The notes under the pieces were generated by a model that saw only the letters and a program-made list of their open reading frames with translations, was not told where the DNA came from and ran no database searches. Positions 7,991 through 17,214 of a stretch of DNA of 64,000 nt are shown piece after piece. Origin of the DNA: Streptococcus lutetiensis (GTDB lineage: Bacteria > Bacillota > Bacilli > Lactobacillales > Streptococcaceae); the NCBI RefSeq assembly GCF_900475675.1, contig NZ_LS483403.1, positions 558,001 through 622,000 of the forward strand. The letters run 5' to 3'. Both the position numbers and the translations under genes were made by a program. Position 1 is the first letter of the stretch, and every line of letters begins with the position of its first letter.

Positions 7991-8108
7991 TTATGCTACG
8001 TAAGCAAATGGGTCGATAATAGCTATTTGGTGAAGTTAGTAAGTGAACTAGGCAAACCGCCCTAGCGATTGCTGTCTCATTACTAGGTCCTTTAGGACCA
8101 ATAACAAG
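7991..8108. repeat. Structured tandem repeat, unit 2 (nrdE-nrdF gap)
   Basis: This is the second copy of the unit at 7864-7980. Identical blocks include CTACGTAAGCAA, AGTTAGTAAGTGAACTAGGC, AAACCGCCCTAGCG and TAGGTCCTTTAGGACCAA. The first hairpin (8004-8030) differs in its arms from copy 1 but largely keeps pairing, for example T-A becoming A-T. The GGTCCT/AGGACC hairpin is at 8086-8099. The unit ends eight bases before the nrdE stop codon. Confidence 0.85.
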
Positions 8109-8115
8109 TGTTCAG

Positions 8116-10275
8116 TTAAATCACACAGCTTTCGCATTGGTTTGAAACAACTTCTTCACCGTCATCTGTAAAGGTACGGATGTAATAGATTGATTTGAGT
8201 CCCTTATTAAAAGCATAGTGACGTAAGATAGAAAGGTCACGAGTGGTTTGTTTGCTTTGCGTTTTCCATTCGTAGAGCCCTTCAGGAATATCGCTGCGCA
8301 AGAACAAAGTGAGGGACAATCCTTGATCAACATGCTCAGTAGCTGCAGCGTAAACATCGATAACCTTGCGCATATCCATGTCATAAGCAGACGTGTAATA
8401 AGGAATTGTATCTGTAGACAACCCAGCTGCTGGGTAGTAAATCTTACCGATTTTCTTTTCTTGACGTTCCTCAATGCGTTGTGTAATGGGGTGAAGTGAT
8501 GCTGAGACATCGTTGATGTATGAAATTGAACCGTTTGGAGCAACGGCAAGACGATTTTGATGGTAAAGTCCGTCTGTCATCACAGCATCGCGAAGCTCAG
8601 CCCAATCTTTGCCACTAGGAATAAAGTGCTCAGCGAAGAGTTCTTTGACGCGGTCAGATTTTGGTACAAAATCACCAGTGATGTATTTATCAAAATAACT
8701 ACCATCAGCGTAGCTTGATTTTTCAAAGTTGGCAAAGGTTTGCTTGCGTTCGCGAGCAATCTGATTAGATTCGACTAAAGTCCAGTAATTGAGCAGCATA
8801 AAATAGATATTTGTGAACTCGATAGATTCTGGACTTCCGTAGTGAATGTGGTTTTGGGCAAGATAAGTGTGAAGTCCCATAGCACCAAGTCCGAAAGTAT
8901 GGGCTTGTTCATTGCCATGTTTGATTGTTGGTACTGCTTCGATTGATGATGTGTCTGATACGAAAGTTAAGGCACGTGTCATGGCTTTGATAGAACGACC
9001 GAAATCAGGTGAAGTCATCATATTAACCACATTGGTTGAACCAAGGTTACATGAAATATCTGTTCCCATTTTGACAAATTCTTGGGCGTCGTTGATAATA
9101 CTTGGTTTTTGGACTTGAAGAACTTCAGAACACAGATTTGACATGATGATTTTGCCATCGATTGGATTAGTGCGGTTAGCGGTGTCAATGTTAATCACGT
9201 AGGGATAACCAGACTCTTGTTGGAGTTTTGAAATTTCAGTTTCCAAATCACGCGCTTTAATTTTAGTTTTGACAATGTTGGGATTAGCGACCATTTTGTC
9301 GTACTCTGCTGTAATATCGACGTAACTGTATGGCACACCGTACTCACGCTCGACACTATAGGGACTAAAGAGGTACATGTCTTCATTTTTACGAGCTAAT
9401 TCGTAAAATTTATCAGGGATGGTAATCCCAAGCGAAAGGGTTTTGACGCGTACTTTCTCGTCGGCATTTTCTTTCTTAGTCGATAAAAAGGCCATGATAT
9501 CTGGGTGGAAAACATCGAGATAAACAGCACCTGCACCTTGACGTTGACCAAGTTGATTTGAGTATGAAAAACTATCTTCAAAGAGTTTCATCACTGGAAC
9601 AACACCGGACGCTGCGCCTTCATAGCCTTTGATTGGCGCGCCAGCTTCACGCAAGTTTGACAGGCTGATACCGACCCCACCACCGATACGTGACAATTGC
9701 AGGGCTGAATTGATAGAACGTCCGATAGCATTCATATCATCTGTTACAGAAATCAAGAAACACGATACAAATTCACCGCGTCGACTTCGTCCAGCATTCA
9801 AAAAAGAAGGGGTGGCTGGTTGATAACGTTGATTAATCATCTCAAGTGCTAAATTCTGCGCCAGCTCTTCATTCCCATCAGCAAAATAAAGGGCATTAAA
9901 AAGCACACGATCTTCGATACTTTCAAGATATTGGCTGCCGTCATTAGTTTTTAAAGCATACTGTTGGTAAAACTTGTAAGCTGCCATGAAAGATTTGAAA
10001 CGAAACTTGTGAGTCTGCAAGTCCTTAGACAAGTTTTCAATAAAGTTTGGTGAGTATTTACTGATGAATTCAGCTTCGATGTAATCATTGGCAATTAGAT
10101 AGTCAATTTTTTCAGTGATGCTTTCAAATGTCATGGTGTTTGGAATGACATTTTCAAGAAAGAAAGCTTTGAGAGCTTCTTTATCTTTATTTAACGGGAT
10201 TTGACCGTTTACTGGACGGTTGATTTCATTATTAAGGCGAAAGTAAGAGACTTCGCCAAGATTTTTAAGACTCAT
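8116..10275 (-). CDS. nrdE: Class Ib ribonucleotide reductase alpha subunit
   Basis: The 719-residue catalytic subunit reduces ribonucleoside diphosphates. It lacks the N-terminal ATP-cone of NrdA, consistent with class Ib. Active-site cysteines are visible in GEFVSCFLISV and ISCNLGSTN. The C-terminal tail ends in QCESCVI, whose CxxC accepts electrons from NrdH. The order nrdH-nrdE-nrdF on the minus strand is the usual Ib operon without nrdI. The start is the ATG at 10275, with TAAGTTAC rather than a strong SD upstream, so nrdE may rely partly on read-through from nrdH. Confidence 0.97.
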   Translation of the reverse strand: MSLKNLGEVSYFRLNNEINRPVNGQIPLNKDKEALKAFFLENVIPNTMTFESITEKIDYLIANDYIEAEFISKYSPNFIENLSKDLQTHKFRFKSFMAAYKFYQQYALKTNDGSQYLESIEDRVLFNALYFADGNEELAQNLALEMINQRYQPATPSFLNAGRSRRGEFVSCFLISVTDDMNAIGRSINSALQLSRIGGGVGISLSNLREAGAPIKGYEGAASGVVPVMKLFEDSFSYSNQLGQRQGAGAVYLDVFHPDIMAFLSTKKENADEKVRVKTLSLGITIPDKFYELARKNEDMYLFSPYSVEREYGVPYSYVDITAEYDKMVANPNIVKTKIKARDLETEISKLQQESGYPYVINIDTANRTNPIDGKIIMSNLCSEVLQVQKPSIINDAQEFVKMGTDISCNLGSTNVVNMMTSPDFGRSIKAMTRALTFVSDTSSIEAVPTIKHGNEQAHTFGLGAMGLHTYLAQNHIHYGSPESIEFTNIYFMLLNYWTLVESNQIARERKQTFANFEKSSYADGSYFDKYITGDFVPKSDRVKELFAEHFIPSGKDWAELRDAVMTDGLYHQNRLAVAPNGSISYINDVSASLHPITQRIEERQEKKIGKIYYPAAGLSTDTIPYYTSAYDMDMRKVIDVYAAATEHVDQGLSLTLFLRSDIPEGLYEWKTQSKQTTRDLSILRHYAFNKGLKSIYYIRTFTDDGEEVVSNQCESCVI

Positions 10276-10345
10276 AAATAAAGTAAGTTACCTAGTTCAT
10301 AGATTGAGTAAGGTAATTCCTTTCTAATTCAAGATGGAAGAGTAG

Positions 10346-10573
10346 TTAAATAATTTCTTTTAGTTTATTTGGTTGAAATCCTGAAAAGACAATTTCGCCC
10401 GCTTTGATAACTGGAGCGGCTGTAAAACCAAGACTTTTAACGTAATCAATCATATCTGGACATTCATCCATGTTAATTTCTTGGAAATCAGCGCCAGCTT
10501 TTTCTAAAAGTTTTTTAGTCATTTTGCATTGCATGCAATTATTTTTTGAAAAAAGTGTAATTTTATTAGCCAT
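10346..10573 (-). CDS. nrdH: Glutaredoxin-like NrdH redoxin
   Basis: A 75-residue thioredoxin-fold protein that reduces NrdE. It has the CMQC redox pair near residue 13 in NNCMQCKMTKKLLEKAG and the conserved SGFQPNKL tail. The start is placed at 10573 because GGAGGA ends seven bases before it. An upstream in-frame ATG at 10588 overlaps that SD and would add only five residues. It is the first gene of nrdHEF, and two NrdR-like boxes lie about 100 bases upstream. Confidence 0.94.
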   Translation of the reverse strand: MANKITLFSKNNCMQCKMTKKLLEKAGADFQEINMDECPDMIDYVKSLGFTAAPVIKAGEIVFSGFQPNKLKEII

Positions 10574-10670
10574 TAGGCTTTCCTCCATAAATCGTTATCT
10601 TTTTTTAAATTCAATATTTAATTAGAATAGCCAAAATATACCAAAAAAGCAACCAAAAAGGCTTACAAAA

Positions 10671-10686
10671 ACACCATATGTAGTGT
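10671..10686 (-). promoter_or_regulatory. NrdR box 1 upstream of nrdHEF
   Basis: The 16-mer ACACCATATGTAGTGT is a near-palindrome matching the NrdR consensus (acaCwAtATaTwGtgt). A second copy lies exactly 32 bases away, the paired spacing typical of NrdR operators. The sites lie upstream of nrdH in the divergent nrdH/citB intergenic region. Confidence 0.8.
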
Positions 10687-10702
10687 TTGATTATTGTAAT
10701 CG

Positions 10703-10718
10703 GTACAAAATGTAGTGA
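10703..10718 (-). promoter_or_regulatory. NrdR box 2 upstream of nrdHEF
   Basis: GTACAAAATGTAGTGA aligns with box 1 at a 32-base offset (shared TGTAGTG). It is a weaker match, as is usual for the second box of a pair. Confidence 0.7.
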
Positions 10719-10795
10719 TACCAAGGTTTGACAGCTTTTTTATTTTCAAGTAACACATCATGTCAGGAAATCTGACACACATCTGTAAATTAATG

Positions 10796-10824
10796 CTGGC
10801 AAAATTTTCTGAATTTTGTATAAT
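10796..10824 (+). promoter_or_regulatory. Promoter of citB-citZ-icd with overlapping CodY-like box
   Basis: CTGGCA (10796-10801), a 17-base spacer and a perfect TATAAT (10819-10824). The spacer contains AATTTTCTGAATTTT (10803-10817), which matches 13 of 15 positions of the CodY motif AATTTTCWGAAAATT. A protein bound there would occlude the promoter. Confidence 0.6.
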
Positions 10825-10858
10825 TAAAAACAATATCATTATAATCGGGGGTCCGTAC

Positions 10859-13522
10859 ATGACAGAGTTCTTATCTAATTTTTTTTTCAAAGAGAATAAC
10901 TCTTCTTACCTTAATCTTGAAGAAGCCGTTTCTCATTATGGAGGAAATATCAAAAGAATCCCTTACACTATTCGTATATTACTTGAAAGTTTACTCAGAA
11001 AGTATGATGGAGTAGATGTTACAAAAAGTCACATTGAAAATTTAGCAACTTACAATCCTAAAAACATCCAAGGCGAAGTGCCATTCAAACCGAGTCGTGT
11101 TATCCTACAAGATTTCACTGGTGTACCAGTTGTTGTCGACCTTGCATCAATGCGTGATGCCATCGTTTCAAATGGTGGTGATGCAGATTTAATCAACCCT
11201 GAAATTCCAGTTGATTTGGTTATTGACCACAGTGTCCAAGTTGATTTCTTTGGCTGTGATACAGCTTTAGAAGATAACATTAATATGGAATTTAAACGTA
11301 ACAATGAGCGCTATGAATTTTTGAAATGGGCTGAAAAATCATTCGATAATTACCGTGCTGTTCCACCAGCAACAGGGATTATCCACCAAGTTAATATAGA
11401 GTATTTGAGTGATGTTATCATTGAAAAAGATGGCATGCTTTACCCTGATTCAATGTTTGGTACTGATAGTCACGCAACAATGATCAATGGTATCGGTGTG
11501 CTTGGCTGGGGTGTCGGAGGTATCGAAGCAGAAGCAGCTATGCTTGGTGAAGCTTCATTCTTCCCAATTCCAGAAGTTATCGGTGTACGTTTGACAGGTA
11601 AATTACCTAAGATTGCGACTGCAACTGACTTGGCACTTAAAGTGACACAAGTCCTTCGTCAAGAAAAAGTTGTCGGCAAATTTGTTGAGTATTTCGGTGA
11701 TGGTCTTTCAAATCTTAGCCTTGCCGAGCGTGCAACTATCGCTAATATGGCTCCTGAATACGGGGCAACATGTGGTTATTTCCCAATCGATGATGAAACG
11801 CTTAACTACATGCGTTTGACAAACCGTGATGAAGACCATATCGCATTGACAAAAGAATACGCTAAACGTAACAGTCTTTTCTATGATCCAGAGCATCAAG
11901 CTGAATACACTAAAGTTGTTGAGATTGATTTGTCTAGCATCTCACCAAGTATCTCTGGACCAAAACGTCCACAAGATTTGATTGATTTGACACAAGCCAA
12001 ACAAACTTTCCAAGAAAGCTTGACACGCAAAGCAGGTGTTCAAGGATTTGGTTTGACGGCAGATGAGATTAATAAAACAGCGACTGTTCACCTTGAGGAC
12101 CAAGATGTAGAAATCAAGACTGGGCATGTGGCAATTGCAGCTATCACATCATGTACGAATACTTCAAATCCTTACGTGCTCATATCAGCCGGTTTGCTTG
12201 CCAAGAATGCTGTTGAACGTGGTTTACACGTGGCTCCAACAGTCAAAACATCACTTGCCCCTGGTTCAAAAGTGGTGACAGGTTACCTTCGTAACTCTGG
12301 TTTGCAAACTTACCTGGATACACTTGGCTTTAACATTGTTGGTTTTGGTTGTACAACATGTATCGGTAACTCAGGTAGCCTTCGCCCAGAAGTCGCTGAG
12401 GCAATTACGGATACCGATTTGTTAGCGTCAGCTGTTTTGTCAGGTAACCGTAACTTTGAAGGACGTGTTAATCCGCTTGTCAAAGCAAACTTTCTTGCTA
12501 GCCCACCTCTTGTTGTGGCTTATGCACTCGCTGGAAATACTAACATTGACTTGACAACAGAACCACTTGGTTTTGACCAAAACAATGAGCCAGCCTACCT
12601 TAAAGACATCATGCCAACAAACGATGAAGTAGCAAAATACGTTGACCAATTTGTCACACGTGAATTGTTCGAGCACGAGTATGAGCATGTTTTCACTGAC
12701 AGTGAAAAGTGGAACCAAATTCCAACAGAAGAAAGTAAAATCTATCATTGGAATGAAGCCTCAACATACATCCAAAACCCACCATACTTTGATAACTTGG
12801 GTGATGATTTGGCAATCAAGCCACTTAAAAACCTTAAACCATTGGCTAAATTTGGTGATAGTGTCACAACTGACCACATCTCACCAGCAGGGAACATCGC
12901 TAAAAACAGTCCAGCTGCTAAATATTTGACAGAACATGGTGTTGATTACCTTGATTTCAACTCATATGGTAGCCGCCGTGGTAACCACGAAGTCATGATG
13001 CGCGGAACATTTGCCAACATTCGTATTCAAAACCAATTAGCTGACGGTAAAATTGGTGGTTATACAAAATACAATGGCGAATTGATGCCAATTTACGATG
13101 CAGCCATGCATTATAAAGAAGATAAGGTTGATACTTTGGTCATTGCTGGTAAAGACTATGGTATGGGGTCAAGTCGTGACTGGGCAGCAAAAGGTTCAAA
13201 CCTTCTTGGAGTTAAAGCTGTTCTTGCTGAGAGCTTTGAACGTATTCACCGTTCAAATCTTGTCATGATGGGGGTTTTACCATTGCAATTCTTAGAAGGT
13301 GATACAGCTGAAAGCCTTGGATTAACAGGTTACGAAACATACGATATTAACCTTTCAGAAAATCCTGGTATTCACGATATTGTAGATGTGATTGTACGTG
13401 ATGATTCAGGTGAAAAACACTTTAAAGCCATGGTCCGTTTTGATGCAGATGCTGACATCCGATACTACAAAAACGGCGGAATTCTACCAATGGTTGTTAG
13501 AAAGAAATTAGGGGGTGCTTAA
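10859..13522 (+). CDS. acnA: Aconitate hydratase
   Basis: An 887-residue aconitase of the AcnA/IRP1 type (often called citB in Gram-positives) that isomerises citrate to isocitrate. The three 4Fe-4S ligands are visible: C432 in [11 protein letters not shown], and C498 and C501 in [12 protein letters not shown]. The C-terminal swivel domain has [13 protein letters not shown] and [12 protein letters not shown]. The start is set at 10859 (MTEFLSNF), just after a GGGGG SD. The longer open frame from 10760 would run through the promoter. It is the first gene of a three-gene operon giving 2-oxoglutarate. Confidence 0.96.
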   Translation: MTEFLSNFFFKENNSSYLNLEEAVSHYGGNIKRIPYTIRILLESLLRKYDGVDVTKSHIENLATYNPKNIQGEVPFKPSRVILQDFTGVPVVVDLASMRDAIVSNGGDADLINPEIPVDLVIDHSVQVDFFGCDTALEDNINMEFKRNNERYEFLKWAEKSFDNYRAVPPATGIIHQVNIEYLSDVIIEKDGMLYPDSMFGTDSHATMINGIGVLGWGVGGIEAEAAMLGEASFFPIPEVIGVRLTGKLPKIATATDLALKVTQVLRQEKVVGKFVEYFGDGLSNLSLAERATIANMAPEYGATCGYFPIDDETLNYMRLTNRDEDHIALTKEYAKRNSLFYDPEHQAEYTKVVEIDLSSISPSISGPKRPQDLIDLTQAKQTFQESLTRKAGVQGFGLTADEINKTATVHLEDQDVEIKTGHVAIAAITSCTNTSNPYVLISAGLLAKNAVERGLHVAPTVKTSLAPGSKVVTGYLRNSGLQTYLDTLGFNIVGFGCTTCIGNSGSLRPEVAEAITDTDLLASAVLSGNRNFEGRVNPLVKANFLASPPLVVAYALAGNTNIDLTTEPLGFDQNNEPAYLKDIMPTNDEVAKYVDQFVTRELFEHEYEHVFTDSEKWNQIPTEESKIYHWNEASTYIQNPPYFDNLGDDLAIKPLKNLKPLAKFGDSVTTDHISPAGNIAKNSPAAKYLTEHGVDYLDFNSYGSRRGNHEVMMRGTFANIRIQNQLADGKIGGYTKYNGELMPIYDAAMHYKEDKVDTLVIAGKDYGMGSSRDWAAKGSNLLGVKAVLAESFERIHRSNLVMMGVLPLQFLEGDTAESLGLTGYETYDINLSENPGIHDIVDVIVRDDSGEKHFKAMVRFDADADIRYYKNGGILPMVVRKKLGGA

Positions 13523-13525
13523 TAT

Positions 13526-14644
13526 ATGACAGGATCAAGTGGATTAAAAGATTTAATCGCCTGTAATACCCGTATTAGTTCGATTATTAATGATAATTTA
13601 TCTTATGCAGGTTATAACATTTCAGAATTAATGGACAATGATGCTAGTTTTGAAGAAGTGATTTATCTTCTTTGGAACCTTCATTCGCCAAATAAAACAG
13701 AACTTGATGATTTTGTAAAGTTACTTCGTTATAACTATGAAATCAGTGATGCTGTTGTGCAATGCATTATGATTCAATCACGTAATCACTTGCATCCAAT
13801 GAGTGTTCTTCGTTCAACAGTTAGTTTGCTAGGTGTTTACAATGTTAATGCAGAAGATAACTCAGAAGAAGCAACTTACGAACAATCCATTCAATTAATG
13901 GCTAAAATGCCAACAATTATTGCAACCTTTGCACGTTTGCGTGAAGGAAAAACTCCTGTGGCACCACGTAAAGATTTGTGTTTTGCAGCCAATTTCCTTT
14001 ATATGTTAAATGGTGAAGAACCAACTGATTTGCAAGTTAAAGCTCTTAATCGTGCTTTGGTACTACATGCTGACCACGAATTAAATGCCTCAACATTTGC
14101 TGCACGTGTTTGTGCCTCAACACTGGCAGACATTTATTCTTGTGTGACAACGGCTATTGGTACTCTTAAAGGTCCTCTTCACGGTGGTGCTAATGAACGT
14201 GTTTTTGACATGTTAACTGAAATCCGTGAAATGAGTGATACAAAAGCTTACCTTAAAGAAAAACTTGATTCACAAGAAAAAATCATGGGGTTTGGTCACC
14301 GTGTTTATAAGACACAAGACCCTCGTGAAAAATACCTTCGTGAAATGGCGAAAGCTTTGACAGAAGGAACTGAAAACGAAATTTGGTTTAACTTGTCTTG
14401 TGAAATTGAACAATGCATGAAACACACCAAAGGTTTGATTCCAAACGTCGATTTTTATTCAGCGACGGTTTATCATGTGCTTGGTATTGATAGTTCAATC
14501 TTTACCTTGATTTTTGCAATGAGTCGTGTGGCTGGTTGGATTGCTCATATCCAAGAACAACAAAAACACAATAAATTGATTCGTCCACGTTCACGCTACA
14601 AAGGTGAACTTGGTTTGAAATATGTTCCACTTGAAGATCGTTAA
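13526..14644 (+). CDS. citZ: Citrate synthase
   Basis: A 372-residue citrate synthase (gltA/citZ type) condensing oxaloacetate and acetyl-CoA. Active-site histidines are H219 in GPLHGGANE and H258 in [15 protein letters not shown], and the catalytic aspartate lies in [11 protein letters not shown]. The length is that of the short Gram-positive dimeric enzymes. It begins three bases after the aconitase stop, with AGGGGGTG as SD inside acnA, so translation is coupled. Methylcitrate synthase is an alternative within the fold, but the acnA-icd context argues for citrate synthase. Confidence 0.95.
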   Translation: MTGSSGLKDLIACNTRISSIINDNLSYAGYNISELMDNDASFEEVIYLLWNLHSPNKTELDDFVKLLRYNYEISDAVVQCIMIQSRNHLHPMSVLRSTVSLLGVYNVNAEDNSEEATYEQSIQLMAKMPTIIATFARLREGKTPVAPRKDLCFAANFLYMLNGEEPTDLQVKALNRALVLHADHELNASTFAARVCASTLADIYSCVTTAIGTLKGPLHGGANERVFDMLTEIREMSDTKAYLKEKLDSQEKIMGFGHRVYKTQDPREKYLREMAKALTEGTENEIWFNLSCEIEQCMKHTKGLIPNVDFYSATVYHVLGIDSSIFTLIFAMSRVAGWIAHIQEQQKHNKLIRPRSRYKGELGLKYVPLEDR

Positions 14645-14673
14645 GAAAGATTACGAAAGGAAAAAAGGAAATT

Positions 14674-15849
14674 ATGGCAGATAAAATCACTTTAGAAAAT
14701 GGCCAATTGGTCGTTTCTAATCATCCAATTATTCCTTTTATTGAAGGGGATGGCGTTGGACGTGACATTTGGAAAAATGCGCGTGCTGTCTTTGATGCCG
14801 CTGTTGAAAAAGCTTATCAAGGTCAGAAAAAAGTTGAATGGCATGAGCTTTTAGCTGGTAAAAAATCGCACGAAGCGACTGGCGAATGGTTGCCAGCCGA
14901 AACACTTGATACCATCAAAGAAGATTTGATTGCTATCAAAGGACCACTTGAAACTCCAGTTGGTGGTGGGATTCGTTCGCTAAATGTTACACTTCGCCAA
15001 GAATTGGATTTGTATGCTTGTGTTCGCCCAGTTCGCTATTTCAAAGGAATTGAAAGCCCGCTTAAAGAACCAGAAAAAACAAGTATTACGATTTTCCGTG
15101 AAAATACAGAAGATATTTATGCAGGAATTGAGTGGGAAGCTGGCACAGCAGAAGTGAAAAAAGTCATTGAGTTTTTGCAAAATGAAATGTCTGTCAACAA
15201 GATTCGTTTTCCTGAGTCAAGTAGTATTGGTATTAAGCCAATTTCAAAAGAAGGTAGTGAACGACTTATTCGTTCAGTTATTGAATACGCCCTTGTTAAT
15301 CAGCTAACAAATGTAACTATTGTTCATAAAGGAAATATCCAAAAATTCACTGAAGGTGGTTTCCGCAAATGGGGTTACGAACTTGCAGAACGTGAATACG
15401 CTAATGAATTAGCAAGTGGAAAATTGGTTATGAATGACATTATTGCCGATAACTTCTTGCAACAAATTCTGCTAAATCCTGAAAAATTTGATGTCGTAGC
15501 TTTGACAAACCTTAATGGTGACTATGCGAGCGATGCTCTTGCTGCTCAAGTTGGTGGAATTGGTATCTCACCAGGTGCTAATATCAACTACGTAACTGGA
15601 CATGCAATCTTTGAAGCAACTCACGGAACAGCTCCTGATATTGCTGGAAAAGACATTGCTAATCCATGCTCTGTTCTTTTATCAGGTTGTATGCTATTTG
15701 ACTATATCGGATGGACAGAAGTTGCAAATTTGATTTCTCAAGCCATTGAAACAACCTTTGCTAAAGGTCAATTCACAGCAGATTTAGCACAAGGAAAAGC
15801 TGCTTGCTCAACAAGTGAATTTGCAACTAAACTCATTAAAAATATGTAA
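14674..15849 (+). CDS. icd: NADP-dependent isocitrate dehydrogenase
   Basis: A 391-residue decarboxylating dehydrogenase making 2-oxoglutarate and [20 protein letters not shown] follows a substrate-binding serine region, and the catalytic acidic residues lie in [17 protein letters not shown]. The cofactor loop is [16 protein letters not shown]. It closes the acnA-citZ-icd operon, with AAAGGAAAAAAGG upstream and a terminator downstream. Its product feeds glutamate and hence arginine synthesis. NADP preference is inferred from the family, not tested. Confidence 0.95.
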   Translation: MADKITLENGQLVVSNHPIIPFIEGDGVGRDIWKNARAVFDAAVEKAYQGQKKVEWHELLAGKKSHEATGEWLPAETLDTIKEDLIAIKGPLETPVGGGIRSLNVTLRQELDLYACVRPVRYFKGIESPLKEPEKTSITIFRENTEDIYAGIEWEAGTAEVKKVIEFLQNEMSVNKIRFPESSSIGIKPISKEGSERLIRSVIEYALVNQLTNVTIVHKGNIQKFTEGGFRKWGYELAEREYANELASGKLVMNDIIADNFLQQILLNPEKFDVVALTNLNGDYASDALAAQVGGIGISPGANINYVTGHAIFEATHGTAPDIAGKDIANPCSVLLSGCMLFDYIGWTEVANLISQAIETTFAKGQFTADLAQGKAACSTSEFATKLIKNM

Positions 15850-15856
15850 AAGATCG

Positions 15857-15884
15857 CCTAGAACAAGTCTTGTTCTAAGTTTTT
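15857..15884 (+). terminator. Terminator of acnA-citZ-icd
   Basis: TAGAACAAG pairs with TTGTTCTA around a short loop and is followed by AGTTTTTTG. It lies eight bases after the icd stop. Confidence 0.85.
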
Positions 15885-15926
15885 TGCTATAATGAGAATA
15901 GTTTGAAAGTTAGAGGTTGATGTTTT

Positions 15927-16727
15927 ATGGGCTATTCTATAACGGATATTATTTTCCTATTTTTTATTTATTCATTTATCGGTTGGCTATGGGAGACTAT
16001 TTATTGCTCCATCCATGACAAAAAGTTTGCCTATCGTGGCTTCTTAGCTGGACCTTATTGTCCAGTTTATGGCTTTGCGGTGACGACGGTTTTAATTGGC
16101 ATAAAACCATTTCAAGATAATCTTTTAGGGCTCTTTATCGGTGGAATGGTTATTGCGACCGTTTTTGAATTCCTTGCTGGTTGGTTTTTGGAGCATTTCT
16201 TTCATATGAAACTTTGGGATTACAGCGATTTATTTGGTAATGTTAAAGGCTGGATTGCTCCTGAAATTTCACTTTTTTGGGGAGTTAGTATTTTGATACT
16301 TATTAAATTTGTCCAGCCGACGGTCATGGCTATTATCAATCATTTGAATGGCTGGATTGCCCTAGCGATTGTTTCTATTATGGCGGCGGATTTGATTTGG
16401 ACAGTTATGGATACTGTGAAATTCCAACAAGCAGCTGCAACGGTTGAAAAATATGTTCGCTCGGAACAGGAAAGATTGCTTCGATCTGTTAAAACAGAAT
16501 TTGACGACTGGACTAAACAAAGAGAAGCTTTCAGTAAACGTTTGGAGAAATTTAGACTTCAGATAAATGAGAATTTAAAAGTTAAGGGTGTTCAGCTATT
16601 TCGTTTCAACCAACGTCGTATGTTGCGGAACTATAAAAATCTTAGCTTGACAACAGCACCATTCTTTAATGAAATTCGTAAACAAACAGCAGTCCTAAAA
16701 AAGAAAAAAGCTGAAAAGAAAGATTAA
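15927..16727 (+). CDS. Putative ABC-transporter type IV (CmpB family) membrane protein
   Basis: A 266-residue protein with about five hydrophobic segments in the first 165 residues, including IIFLFFIYSFIGWLWETIYC and the conserved GFLAGPYCPVYGFA. A basic, coiled C-terminal tail of about 100 residues follows, rich in RLEKFR and KKKKAEKK. The N-terminal half matches the PF06541 type, whose biochemical role is poorly defined. It has its own extended -10 TGCTATAAT just after the icd terminator and a terminator after it, so it is a single-gene unit. Function is unknown. Confidence 0.8.
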   Translation: MGYSITDIIFLFFIYSFIGWLWETIYCSIHDKKFAYRGFLAGPYCPVYGFAVTTVLIGIKPFQDNLLGLFIGGMVIATVFEFLAGWFLEHFFHMKLWDYSDLFGNVKGWIAPEISLFWGVSILILIKFVQPTVMAIINHLNGWIALAIVSIMAADLIWTVMDTVKFQQAAATVEKYVRSEQERLLRSVKTEFDDWTKQREAFSKRLEKFRLQINENLKVKGVQLFRFNQRRMLRNYKNLSLTTAPFFNEIRKQTAVLKKKKAEKKD

Positions 16728-16732
16728 TCAAT

Positions 16733-16768
16733 AAATAGAAGCGAGTTCAACTTGTTTCTATTTGTTTT
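16733..16768 (+). terminator. Terminator after the CmpB-family gene
   Basis: AATAGAA pairs with TTCTATT, extended inward by GCGAGT with ACTTGT. The 3' flank is T-rich (TGTTTTTG). Confidence 0.85.
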
Positions 16769-16854
16769 TGAAAAAAATAGGTAATTTTACAGCCTGAAAG
16801 TGCCGTTTTTCCTTAATTTTTCAAAAAATAAGGTGCATACGAGGTGTGTAACTA

Positions 16855-16883
16855 TTGAAATAAAAAAGGGTTTATGCTATAAT
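16855..16883 (+). promoter_or_regulatory. Promoter of ptsHI
   Basis: TTGAAA (16855-16860), a 17-base spacer and TATAAT (16878-16883) with an upstream TGC (extended -10). It is a strong promoter, as expected for general PTS genes. Confidence 0.8.
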
Positions 16884-16946
16884 CATAGCTTGTAAGGGTT
16901 ATCATAAGGTAATCCGAAAAAACACAAATAAAAGGAGAACCATAAT

Positions 16947-17210
16947 ATGGCTTCAAAAGATTTTCACATTGTTGCAGAAACAGGTATTCACGCACGTCCA
17001 GCTACTTTGCTTGTTCAAACAGCTAGCAAATTCGCTTCAGACATCACTCTTGACTACAAAGGTAAAGCAGTAAACCTTAAATCAATCATGGGTGTTATGA
17101 GTCTTGGTGTTGGTCAAGGTGCTGACGTAACTATCTCTGCTGAAGGTCCTGACGCTGATGACGCACTTGCAGCAATCGAAGAAACAATGACAAAAGAAGG
17201 ATTGGCTTAA
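16947..17210 (+). CDS. ptsH: Phosphocarrier protein HPr
   Basis: The 87-residue general PTS phosphocarrier. H15 in [10 protein letters not shown] takes the phosphate from enzyme I. S46 in NLKSIMGVM is the regulatory site phosphorylated by HPr kinase, the form that co-activates CcpA in Firmicutes. The start follows AAAGGAGAA by nine bases. Codon use is strongly biased towards a few codons, as in highly expressed genes. ptsI begins four bases after the stop. Confidence 0.98.
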   Translation: MASKDFHIVAETGIHARPATLLVQTASKFASDITLDYKGKAVNLKSIMGVMSLGVGQGADVTISAEGPDADDALAAIEETMTKEGLA

Positions 17211-17214
17211 GAAA

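Noticed and set aside
7864..8108. Possible mini-CRISPR array
   Set aside because: There are only two units with a 127-base period, conserved throughout rather than short repeats with unique spacers, and no cas genes nearby.
10760..10858. N-terminal extension of aconitase
   Set aside because: The open frame runs back through the -10/-35 and CodY-like box. The SD GGGGG and the family N terminus support the start at 10859.
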